NCBI GenBank assembly: GCA_964531735.1
Contig: CAZHGD010000113.1
Coordinates: forward strand, 1-24,482
Source of the DNA: CAZHGD01 sp964531735
GTDB taxonomy: Bacteria > Armatimonadota > UBA10988
Length of the DNA stretch: 24,482 bases
Direction: 5' to 3'
Shown: in pieces, positions 14,680 through 22,413 of the stretch
Numbering within the stretch: position 1 is the stretch's first letter
Layout: the number at the start of each line of letters is the position of its first letter
Program-made: the position numbers and the translations under genes
The notes under the pieces: model-generated
What the model was told of the DNA's origin: nothing
Databases searched by the model: none
What the model saw: the letters and a program-made list of their open reading frames with translations, nothing else

Positions 14680-15651
14680 ATGGGTGAGGGTTCGCGCCGA
14701 CGGCGGATGTTCTACCACCGGGCCTACCGGCCGCCGGCCTGGGCGGAGGCCGCGGCGGTGGTGGCGTTTGCCGTCGGAGCCGGGGTCACGCTGGGCGACG
14801 CGCTGGGGCTGGCGGCCACCAGCGCGGTGGTCTTCGCGCTCTGCGGCATCTATCCGGTGGCCAAGGGCTCGCCGCGGCGCTATGCCCTGGAATTGGCGCG
14901 CCGCGGGCTGATTGAGCACCGTTGGCTGGGCTGGCCGGTGCGGCATCCGTGTGATTCCATCCGGCGGGTGGTCTGGGAGGACTACCGCGTGCGCGTGGTC
15001 ACCGAACAGGGCGAAGTCGTCTTCGATGACCACACCGAGCACTGGCTGGAGCTGGCGGCGCGACTCCAACAGAAGGTCGCCGAGCACCAGGGCCGCGCGG
15101 TGCCGCGGCCGGTTGAGGCGGCCACCGCCGCCACCTGGCCCGGCTGGGCTGACCGCGAGCCCCTGGTCCTCATGTTGCCGCCGTCGCGCGCCCACCTCAT
15201 GGCCGACGTCCTGACGCGCTGGTCGGCGGGTCAACTCGAGGAGACGGACAGCAGCCTGGTGGCGCTGCTCTTGTCGGCCGTCTGGCTGGTGTCGGCGCCG
15301 CTGCGGTGGTTCACGCGCCACCGCGACCATATCGTCGCCGACGCCAAGGGCCTCGCCATCGAGCTCGAGGGACAAGTGACCCGCTACCCCTGGTCGACGC
15401 TGCGCCGCGTGTCGCAAGACCAGGGCCTGGTGCGCGTGCAGACGTCGCTGGGCGACTTCTGCTACGGCGACCCGGAGACCGCCGCCAGCCGCGAACTGGC
15501 CCGCGCCATCGCCGACGCCTGCCACCAGGCCCGCCGCGGCCGGGTACAGCCGGCCGCGGGCGAGGTGCCGGACACGGCCCTGTCGCGCGCGGCGGCGCCC
15601 GACGATGCCGACGCCGCGCGCGGCGTCAGCATCGTCGATGCGGATGCGTGA
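14680..15651 (+). CDS. Membrane protein with two PH-like soluble halves
   Basis: This is a 323-aa protein of unknown function. Two membrane segments lie at about 21-38 and 42-61, and a third hydrophobic stretch at about 190-207 (SSLVALLLSAVWLVSAPL). Each hydrophobic region is followed by a similar soluble segment: residues 68-135 (YALELARRGLIEHRWLG ... SIRRVVWEDYRVRVVTEQGE) and 217-283 (HIVADAKGLAIELEGQVTRY ... TLRRVSQDQGLVRVQTSLGD). The shared pattern of a label strand, a P-x-x-S/T-I/L-R-R-V motif and a basic strand resembles bacterial PH-like domains, so I infer a duplication. The tail is Ala/Asp-rich. The ATG at 14680 has a weak GAGGG 11 nt upstream; a second ATG at 14707 is possible. It follows the methyltransferase by 68 bp and converges on the GH42 gene with a 10-bp gap. 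Confidence 0.8.
   Translation: MGEGSRRRRMFYHRAYRPPAWAEAAAVVAFAVGAGVTLGDALGLAATSAVVFALCGIYPVAKGSPRRYALELARRGLIEHRWLGWPVRHPCDSIRRVVWEDYRVRVVTEQGEVVFDDHTEHWLELAARLQQKVAEHQGRAVPRPVEAATAATWPGWADREPLVLMLPPSRAHLMADVLTRWSAGQLEETDSSLVALLLSAVWLVSAPLRWFTRHRDHIVADAKGLAIELEGQVTRYPWSTLRRVSQDQGLVRVQTSLGDFCYGDPETAASRELARAIADACHQARRGRVQPAAGEVPDTALSRAAAPDDADAARGVSIVDADA
15601..15636. terminator. 36-bp near-perfect palindrome between converging genes, probable bidirectional terminator
   Basis: The arms pair 8 bp (GACGATGC), one C-A mismatch, then 9 bp (GACGCCGCG) with no obligatory loop. It overlaps the last codons of the plus-strand membrane protein gene and lies 26 bp past the end of the minus-strand GH42 gene. 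No T-run follows on either strand. Confidence 0.45.
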
Positions 15652-15661
15652 AGCTGCCGCG

Positions 15662-17716
15662 TCAGCCGACCGGCCGCTCCAGCACCGCGACCCCGTAGGC
15701 CGGCAGCGTCAGCAACTCGCCGACCTCCTGGCCGCTGAGCAGGTCGAGGCCCGGACCGGTGCCGATGGTCTGCGCCGCCGTCGTGAAGTTCATCACGAAC
15801 ACGTACTCACGCTCGCCATCGGTGCGGAGTTGGGCGGTGACGCCCTCGGGCAGCGGACCGGCGACCACGCGGCGCAGGGCCAGGTCTTCGGCCAGCCAGC
15901 CGAGGAAGTCGCTCTGGAAGCGGCGGTCGTTGCGCGAGGCGACGTAGAACGCGCGCCCTTCGCCCGCACCGTTCACCGTCAGTGCCGGCCGGCCCGCGTA
16001 GAAGTCGCTGCCATAGGTAGCCAGCACCTGCGCGCCCTCGGTGTGGATCAGGTCGCACAGGTCGCGGGCCTGGTAGCGCCCGGTCAGGCCGGCGATGCCC
16101 TCGGCCACGGGCACCACCTGGTTGCTGTCGTGGTCGTAGAGCGCATCGATCTCTTCGGACCAGAGACCCAGCAGCGGCCGGAGCGGACCGGGAAAGCCAC
16201 CGAGATGGCAGAGGTCGTTTTCGTCGACGAGGCCGGTCCAGTAGGTCGTCACCAGCGTGCCGCCGGCGTTGACGAACGCGGTCAGCCGCTCGGCCACGCC
16301 CGGCCGCAGCAGGTAGAGCATCGGCGCGATGAGCAGCCGATAGGCGCTGAAGTCCTGGACCGAGTCGATGACGTCCACCGGAACACCGGCCTGCCAGAGC
16401 GGCCGGTAGTGGTCGTGGCAGGTCGGTTCGTAGGCGCGCTTCTCGCGCCGCGGGCCCTGGGCGCCGTTGATGGCCCAGTTGTTCTCCCAGTCGTAGATCA
16501 GGCCGACTTCGGGCCGGCAGGTGGTGCCCACCACGCGGTCGAGCTTGGCCAGCTTGGCGCCCAGGTCGGCCACGTCGCCGAAGACGCGCGTGTGCTCGTG
16601 GCCGACGTGATCCACCACGGCGCCGTGCAGCTTCTCGCTGGAGCCGCGGCTCTTGCGCCACTGGAAGTACTGCACCGTGTCGGACCCGTGCGCCACCGCC
16701 TGCAGCGAGGCCAGCGCGTGCATGCCCGGCCGCTTCAGCTTGGCCACCTCCTGCCAGTTGGTCATGCTGGGCGTGCTCTCCATCAGCATCCACGGCCGGC
16801 CACCCTTCATCGGGCGGTAGATGTCGTGCACGAAGGAGACCTTGCAGCCCAGCTCCCAATCGGCCTCGCGGCCGTGCCAGCAGGGGTAGTTGTCCCAGGA
16901 GACCACGTCGAGGTGCTCGACGAACTTCCAGTAGTTGAGCCCCGGGAAGGTGCCCATGAAGTTGGTGGTGATCGGCTTGTCGGGGGTCAGTTCGCGCAGC
17001 GGCGCGGCTTCGTGCCGCATGAAGTCGATGGTCTGGTCGGTAACGAACCGCTGCCAGTCGAGCGTCAGGCCGTGGACGCAGGTTTCGCCTTGCGGCGCCG
17101 GCGCCTCGATCTGGCTCCAGTCGGTCAGCGTGTGCGCCCAGAACGAGGTCCACCAGGCGGCGTTGAGCGCGTCGAGCGTGCCGTACTTGCGCTGCAACCA
17201 GGCGCGGAAGGCGGTCTGGCAGAGGTCACAGTGGCACTCGCCGTTGTACTCGTTGGATAGATGCCAGACCGCCAGGGCGGGGTGGTTCCGGTAGCGCTCG
17301 GCCATGGCGCGGTTGATGGCGCCGACCTGGTCGCGGTAGACCGGTGAGGTGAAGCAGTGGTTGTGCCGCACCCCGTGCAGGTTGCGGTGCCGGTTCGGCG
17401 CCACGCGCAGCACCTCCGGATACTTCGCCGACATCCACGCCGGCCGCGCGCCGCTGGGCGTGGCCAAGACCGCCACGGCGTGTTGGGCGGCGAGTTTGTC
17501 GAGGATGGTGTCGAGCCAGCCGAACTCGTAGCGGCCCTCTTCTGGTTCGAGCTTCGCCCAGGCGAAGATGGCCACCGACATGGCATTGCAGCCGGCCAGC
17601 TTCATCAGCCGCATGTCCTCGTCCCAGACCTCGGGGGTCCACTGGTCGGGGTTGTAGTCGCCGCCGTGCAGCATATGCGGGCACTGCGGGGCCAGGGGCG
17701 GGTATCGGTCCGGCAT
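15662..17716 (-). CDS. GH42 beta-galactosidase
   Basis: This 684-aa enzyme hydrolyses terminal beta-galactose, for example from galactan or arabinogalactan side chains. All GH42 marks are present. The start is HGGDYNPDQW. The acid/base Glu156 is in WHLSNEYNGE. The zinc-binding cysteines are Cys121, Cys161, Cys163 and Cys166 (CHCDLC). The nucleophile Glu313 is in WMLMESTPSMTNW. After the barrel come the trimerisation domain (PEVGLIYDWENNWAI onward, about 395-600) and a short C-terminal beta domain (EYVFVMNFTTAAQTI). There is no signal peptide, so it acts on imported oligosaccharides. AGGAG sits 8 nt before the ATG. It is transcribed divergently from the rhamnogalacturonan lyase operon, with 122 bp between the starts, and converges on the membrane protein gene. 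Confidence 0.96.
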   Translation of the reverse strand: MPDRYPPLAPQCPHMLHGGDYNPDQWTPEVWDEDMRLMKLAGCNAMSVAIFAWAKLEPEEGRYEFGWLDTILDKLAAQHAVAVLATPSGARPAWMSAKYPEVLRVAPNRHRNLHGVRHNHCFTSPVYRDQVGAINRAMAERYRNHPALAVWHLSNEYNGECHCDLCQTAFRAWLQRKYGTLDALNAAWWTSFWAHTLTDWSQIEAPAPQGETCVHGLTLDWQRFVTDQTIDFMRHEAAPLRELTPDKPITTNFMGTFPGLNYWKFVEHLDVVSWDNYPCWHGREADWELGCKVSFVHDIYRPMKGGRPWMLMESTPSMTNWQEVAKLKRPGMHALASLQAVAHGSDTVQYFQWRKSRGSSEKLHGAVVDHVGHEHTRVFGDVADLGAKLAKLDRVVGTTCRPEVGLIYDWENNWAINGAQGPRREKRAYEPTCHDHYRPLWQAGVPVDVIDSVQDFSAYRLLIAPMLYLLRPGVAERLTAFVNAGGTLVTTYWTGLVDENDLCHLGGFPGPLRPLLGLWSEEIDALYDHDSNQVVPVAEGIAGLTGRYQARDLCDLIHTEGAQVLATYGSDFYAGRPALTVNGAGEGRAFYVASRNDRRFQSDFLGWLAEDLALRRVVAGPLPEGVTAQLRTDGEREYVFVMNFTTAAQTIGTGPGLDLLSGQEVGELLTLPAYGVAVLERPVG

Positions 17717-17838
17717 CGGTCACTCCTGATGGGCACGTGGTTCGCCGCTCAGGATACCAGACCTGCCACAGACCGCAGGCAGGACCCCGCCGCCAGGGCG
17801 CGAACCGGGCCGCTGTTCGGTGGTCGTGGAGTCGAGCA
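17717..17838. promoter_or_regulatory. Divergent promoter region, GH42 versus PL11 operon
   Basis: 122 bp separate the two starts, so both promoters must lie here. An interrupted inverted repeat CCTGC ... GCAGG (17762-17779) is a weak operator candidate. Ribosome sites AGGAG (for the minus-strand gene) and GGAG at 17828-17831 (for the plus-strand gene) mark the edges. No clear -35/-10 boxes were found. Confidence 0.45.
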
Positions 17839-20800
17839 ATGGCAGGCGCAAGAGGTGCGTGGTGGATCGTGACCGGGCTGCTGTTGGTCACCGGCGGCTG
17901 GGCGCAGCCGGCCAACTGGCAGCCGCTGCGGTTCGAGGCCGAGGACGTGTCGGAGCCGCAGGACGCCTGGGTCAAGGACCGCATCGTGCCGGGCAAGTGG
18001 CATCTGTGGACCACCGATCCCGGCGGCGAGAAGCGCTGGTCAGGCGGCGCGGTGTTGCAGGCGCCGGCCGTGACCGCCGACCGCACCAAGTCCGAAGACG
18101 GCGTGCCGCCGCTGCACACCGTCATCAAGGGCATACCTGCCGGCACCTACGATGTCGAGGTGAAGGTGGCCCGCACGGTCGGCATCTCGCGCGATGGCAA
18201 GGAGTGGCGACCGTTCACCGGCGGCTTCATCGAGCGCGGCCTGCGGCTCGACGGCACCTTCGAGTTGTGGGTGGACGACCGCTACAAGACCGACCCGCCC
18301 GGCCCGTGCTACTACGACTGCGTGATTCTGCACCCAGTGCCGCCGCTGGAGCGCGGCTTCTACAATCCGGGATTCGACCTGGGGCCGGCCGACAAGCTGG
18401 TCGGCTGGCAGTTCAGCAGCCGCGACGGCGCCACGGCCGCGGTGGTGCCGAGCGATCGGCCCGACAATGGCCGCTGCCTGCGCGTGCAGGACGCCCAGCC
18501 GCGCCAGGTGTACGCCTACGCGATGCCCTGGACGCTGAGCAGCAACGCCGCCGTGCCGGTCAAGCCGGGCGAGAGCTGGGTGTTGCGCGCCTGGGTCAAA
18601 GCCACGGCCAACCCGATGCTGATGGTCCGGGTCGACGGCCTGAAAGAGGGCAAGTTCGCCCAGCGCTTCGTCGGTTCGGCCCATGCCTCGGGCGCGCACG
18701 GCTGGCGCGAGATCAGCACCTGCTTCACGGTGCCCGAAGGCATCGACGCGCTGGTGGTCATGGTCCAGGGGCGTGAAGCCACTGACGTCTGCCTCGACGG
18801 CTTCTCCATCGAGCGCGGCACCTTGCCCAAGCCGGCGAAGCGGCCGGTCAACGGCTGGGCGCGGCAACGCGTGACCGAGCGCCTCGACCGCGGCCTGATC
18901 GCCGCGGCGACGCCCAGCGGCACCTACCTGTCCTGGCGACTGCTGCCGCGAGACTCGGCCGAGGCGGCTTTCGATGTGTACCGGCACGAGGGCAACGCGC
19001 CGCCGGTCAAGCTGAACCCGCAGCCCTTGACCCGCACCACCGACTACCTCGGCCCGCCGACGCCGGCCGGCGCGCGCTACACCGTGCGCCGGATCGGTGA
19101 CCGCGGACCGGACGAAGCCGCCGTCATCGCCACCGCCGACGCCGGGGCGGCCTACTGGCGGGTGCCGCTGGCCGAGAAGGTCACGCCCAGCCGCGTGGCG
19201 GTCGGTGACCTGGACGGCGACGGGCGCTACGACTACGTGATCAAGTACCCGGGCCACGACATCTGGTGCTGGAACGAGGCCGGCCCGAACCGCTGGGAGC
19301 GGTCGAAAGACACCTACAAGATCGAGGCCTACACCGCCGACGGCAAGCGCCTCTGGCGCAACGACCTCGGCTGGGCCATCGAACAGGGCCTGTGGTACTC
19401 GCCGTACACCGTGGCCGACCTGAACGGCGACGGCCGCGCCGAAGTGGCGGTGAAGATTGGCGAGGGCGACCCGCGCGAGCCGGATGGGCGCGTGATCAAC
19501 GGCGCCGAATACGTCGCCATCTGGGACGGCCAGACGGGCCAGGAGATCGCTCGCGCGCCGTGGCCCGGCCGCGAGGGGTTCGAGACCTACGACCACTTCT
19601 GCCGCCACTTCCTGACCGTGGCCTACCTCGACGGCCGCACACCGTGCCTGCTGGTGCAGCGCGGCAACTACACCCGCGTGATCGTCGACGCCTATCAGTT
19701 GCGCGGCGGGCGGCTGGAGAAGCTCTGGCGCTACGACAACCAGGAGTATGGCAGCCAGTGGTGGGGCCAGGGCGCGCACTTCACGCAGGTGGGCGATGTG
19801 GACGGCGACGGCCGCGATGAGGTCATTCTGGGCTGCGTCGCGCTGGACGACGACGGCACGCCGCTGTGGTCCGTCGGCAAGGGCCATCCCGACTACGTGT
19901 TCATGGGGCAGGTCGACCCGCGGCGGCCGGGCTTCCAGGTCTTCCTGGGGCTCGAACCACCGCAGAAGTCGGGCGGCAACATCCTGGTCGACGCGGCCAC
20001 CGGCAAGACGATCTGGGAACTCCCGGTGCCGACCGTCCACGTCGGCGTCGAGGGCATGTGCTCCGACATCGACCCGACCTCGCCGGGGCTGGAGTCGCAG
20101 GCGCTGGACGTGAACGCCGAGAAGCGGCCGGCGCACTGCTGGCTGTGGAGCGCCGACGGTCGCGTCCTGCGCGAGGCCAGTCGCTCGATCGGCTCGCCGA
20201 CGACGGCCTGGTGGGACGCGGACCTGCAACGCGAGATCGTCCGCGGTGCGGTCTTCGATTTCGACGGTGGCCCGGTGAGCGAACGGCTGGCCGGCTCGGC
20301 GCTGCTGGTGGCTGACCTGTTCGGCGACTGGCGCGAAGAGATCGTCACCGCGGCGCCGGGCGAGTTGCGCATCTACACCACCCGCCTGCCGGCCACCGAT
20401 CGGCGGACCACGCTGATGGCCGACCCGCTCTACCGCGGCGGCATCACCCAGTCGTCGATGGGCTATCCGCAGACGCCGCTGACCTCGGTCTGCCTGGAAG
20501 CCGTCTCGCCGGGCCTCAACCTGACGGCGATGCCGCGCGAGGACGGCACACCCGTGGTCCGCGTGGTGGTCTCGGCACCGCTGAAGAGCGCGGTCAAGGG
20601 CCAGCTCACACTGACCGCCGACCAAGGGCGACCCGAGCCGGCCGCGGTGGCCATCGACCTGGCGCCCGGCGAGCGCCAGGTGCTCACCGTGACGCTCGGG
20701 CCGCTGCCCGCGGGTCAGAAGCGCGTGGTGGTCAGTGCCCGCCTGGTGGGAGCGGGCCTGCTGCTGACCGGCCAGGTGCCGGTGGTCGACCGCCGCGCGC

Positions 20801-21243
20801 CGGTCGGTGCGGCGCTGGTCGAGGCCGAGCAGTTCGCCGCCCAGGGCGGCGGCGCCGTGCGCGTCCGCTCGGCCGCCGAGAAGGCCGGCGTCCATGGCGG
20901 CGCCTGCTTCTCGCACTGGCTGACCGCGGGGCACTGGCTGCAATGGCAGCTCAAGGCACCGGCCGGGCGCTACCACCTGCTCTTCCGCTACTGCTGCCAG
21001 GGCGACGCCGTGCGGACGCTGAACGTGAACGGCCAGGCGCTGACCGACCAACGGTTCCGCACCACCGGCGGATTTGGCGAGCGGGCCGAGGAATGGGACT
21101 CGCACGTGGCCGGTGACGCCGGCGGACACCCGCTGGTCGTCGTCAGCGACGGCCAGCCGGTGACCGTGCGCATGGAGGCCCGGACCACCGACGCCGGGCT
21201 CAACCTGGACTATCTGACGCTGGTACCAGTCGGCGAGAAGTGA
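17839..21243 (+). CDS. Secreted rhamnogalacturonan lyase, PL11-like, with carbohydrate-binding domains
   Basis: This 1134-aa protein cleaves the rhamnogalacturonan-I backbone of pectin by beta-elimination, if it acts like Bacillus YesW. Signal peptide ends near residue 22 (GLLLVTGGWAQ). About 30-170 (LRFEAEDV...) and 175-330 (YNPGFDLGPADKLVGWQF) look like binding beta-sandwiches. The lyase runs about 340-900. It starts with a fibronectin-like strand set (RLDRGLIAAATPSGTYLSWRLL) and continues as a beta-propeller with calcium loops DLDGDGRYD (about 455), DLNGDGRAE (about 527) and DVDGDGRDE (about 652). Characteristic PL11 strings are LVQRGNYTRVIVDAY and ALDDDGTPLWSVGKGH. About 990-1130 resembles a CBM6/35 module (VEAEQFAA). 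I chose the ATG at 17839 for its GGAG site and signal peptide; an upstream GTG in frame adds only a basic stretch. First gene of a three-gene operon. Confidence 0.88.
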   Translation: MAGARGAWWIVTGLLLVTGGWAQPANWQPLRFEAEDVSEPQDAWVKDRIVPGKWHLWTTDPGGEKRWSGGAVLQAPAVTADRTKSEDGVPPLHTVIKGIPAGTYDVEVKVARTVGISRDGKEWRPFTGGFIERGLRLDGTFELWVDDRYKTDPPGPCYYDCVILHPVPPLERGFYNPGFDLGPADKLVGWQFSSRDGATAAVVPSDRPDNGRCLRVQDAQPRQVYAYAMPWTLSSNAAVPVKPGESWVLRAWVKATANPMLMVRVDGLKEGKFAQRFVGSAHASGAHGWREISTCFTVPEGIDALVVMVQGREATDVCLDGFSIERGTLPKPAKRPVNGWARQRVTERLDRGLIAAATPSGTYLSWRLLPRDSAEAAFDVYRHEGNAPPVKLNPQPLTRTTDYLGPPTPAGARYTVRRIGDRGPDEAAVIATADAGAAYWRVPLAEKVTPSRVAVGDLDGDGRYDYVIKYPGHDIWCWNEAGPNRWERSKDTYKIEAYTADGKRLWRNDLGWAIEQGLWYSPYTVADLNGDGRAEVAVKIGEGDPREPDGRVINGAEYVAIWDGQTGQEIARAPWPGREGFETYDHFCRHFLTVAYLDGRTPCLLVQRGNYTRVIVDAYQLRGGRLEKLWRYDNQEYGSQWWGQGAHFTQVGDVDGDGRDEVILGCVALDDDGTPLWSVGKGHPDYVFMGQVDPRRPGFQVFLGLEPPQKSGGNILVDAATGKTIWELPVPTVHVGVEGMCSDIDPTSPGLESQALDVNAEKRPAHCWLWSADGRVLREASRSIGSPTTAWWDADLQREIVRGAVFDFDGGPVSERLAGSALLVADLFGDWREEIVTAAPGELRIYTTRLPATDRRTTLMADPLYRGGITQSSMGYPQTPLTSVCLEAVSPGLNLTAMPREDGTPVVRVVVSAPLKSAVKGQLTLTADQGRPEPAAVAIDLAPGERQVLTVTLGPLPAGQKRVVVSARLVGAGLLLTGQVPVVDRRAPVGAALVEAEQFAAQGGGAVRVRSAAEKAGVHGGACFSHWLTAGHWLQWQLKAPAGRYHLLFRYCCQGDAVRTLNVNGQALTDQRFRTTGGFGERAEEWDSHVAGDAGGHPLVVVSDGQPVTVRMEARTTDAGLNLDYLTLVPVGEK

Positions 21244-21254
21244 CGGAGTGAACG

Positions 21255-22352
21255 ATGACCGTGGTGAAGGGCGAACTGCCCGACTTGTTCGCGTTCGAGG
21301 GTGGCAACCGGGTCCGCACGGCCGCCGACTGGCGGCGGCGGCGGGCCGAGCTGTACGGCTTGCTCTGCGAGCTCGAATATGGCCCGCTGCCGCCGACCCC
21401 CAGCGCCGTGCACGCCGAACTGCTGTACCGAGGGCAGACGAAGCTGATCCCGGGCGCGACCTTCAGCACCTACCGCCTCGATATCAGCGGTGGCGCCGAG
21501 CCGTTCTGGTTCACCGTTCAGCTCCTTCAGCCGGCGGGCGACGGGCCCCATCCGGTGGTGATCAACGGTGATGGCTGCTGGACGTATGTGACCGAGGCGG
21601 TGTCGGCCGAGGTGCTGGGCCGGGGCTATGCCCTGGCGACCTTCAACCGGACCGAACTGGCGCCCGATGCCTACCACTCACGGCGCGACACCGGGCTCTA
21701 CCGGATCTACCCCGAGGTCGGCTTCGCCGCGCTGGGGGCTTGGGCTTGGGGCTACCACCGGGTGGTCGACCTCCTGCTCACGCTCGATGGCGTGAACGCC
21801 GAGCAGATCGCGGTGGCGGGCCACTCGCGCGGGGGCAAGTGCGTGCTGCTGGCCGGTGCCACCGACGAGCGCATCGCGCTGACCGCACCGAACGACTCGG
21901 GTGCCGGCGGCGCCGGCTGCTGCCGCTACCTGGGCGAGGGCAGCGAGACCATCGGCGACCTGGTGCGGGCGGTGCCCTACTGGTTCGGGCCGCGGTTCGG
22001 CGAGTTCGTCGACCGCGAACAGGAGCTGCCGGTCGATCAACATGCGCTCAAGGCGATGGTGGCCCCGCGGGCGCTGCTCAGCACGGAAGCGCTGGGCGAC
22101 CTGTGGGCCAACCCCACCGGCACCTGGCAGACGCACCAGGCGGCGCGCGAGGTGTACCGGTTCCTGGGCGCTGAGGAGCGCATCGGCATCTGGTACCGCG
22201 AGGGGGAGCACAACCACGGGCTGGTCGACTGGCAGGCGATGCTCGACTTCGCCGACTGGCAACTGCGGGGCGTGACGCCACACACCGACTACGCGGCCGG
22301 CCCGTTCGGTGAGCTGCCGTCGGCCTTCTCGTGGCGCGCGCCCGCGGGCTGA
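21255..22352 (+). CDS. Carbohydrate esterase, CE15 glucuronoyl-esterase-like alpha/beta hydrolase
   Basis: This 365-aa protein is an alpha/beta hydrolase. The nucleophile elbow is VAGHSRGGKC (Ser191), corresponding to GCSRxGKGA in CE15. The region APRALLSTEALGDLWANPTG (about 270-288) is characteristic of bacterial CE15-like proteins, and its Glu278 is a candidate acid. The catalytic histidine should lie in GEHNHGL (His319 or His321). CE15 enzymes split ester bonds of glucuronate or other uronic acid esters in plant cell walls; the substrate here could equally be an esterified pectin fragment. Unlike most CE15 proteins there is no signal peptide, so it would act in the cytosol. It starts 11 bp after the lyase gene with GGAG 6 nt upstream, so they are co-transcribed. 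Acetyl-esterase activity is an alternative. Confidence 0.8.
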   Translation: MTVVKGELPDLFAFEGGNRVRTAADWRRRRAELYGLLCELEYGPLPPTPSAVHAELLYRGQTKLIPGATFSTYRLDISGGAEPFWFTVQLLQPAGDGPHPVVINGDGCWTYVTEAVSAEVLGRGYALATFNRTELAPDAYHSRRDTGLYRIYPEVGFAALGAWAWGYHRVVDLLLTLDGVNAEQIAVAGHSRGGKCVLLAGATDERIALTAPNDSGAGGAGCCRYLGEGSETIGDLVRAVPYWFGPRFGEFVDREQELPVDQHALKAMVAPRALLSTEALGDLWANPTGTWQTHQAAREVYRFLGAEERIGIWYREGEHNHGLVDWQAMLDFADWQLRGVTPHTDYAAGPFGELPSAFSWRAPAG

Positions 22353-22413
22353 CTCCGCCCGGCTGAAGGACCCGGCGAGCAACGCGCGAACCCGCCGGCA
22401 GGCAGGTAACGCC

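Noticed and set aside
15605..17260. 551-aa open frame opposite the GH42 gene
   Set aside because: It is His/Val/Gln-rich without domain features, while the minus strand has every GH42 catalytic and zinc residue.
18040..21129. 1029-aa open frame antisense to the PL11 lyase
   Set aside because: Composition is shadow-like and no family motif is present; the plus-strand frame carries signal peptide, calcium loops and PL11 strings.
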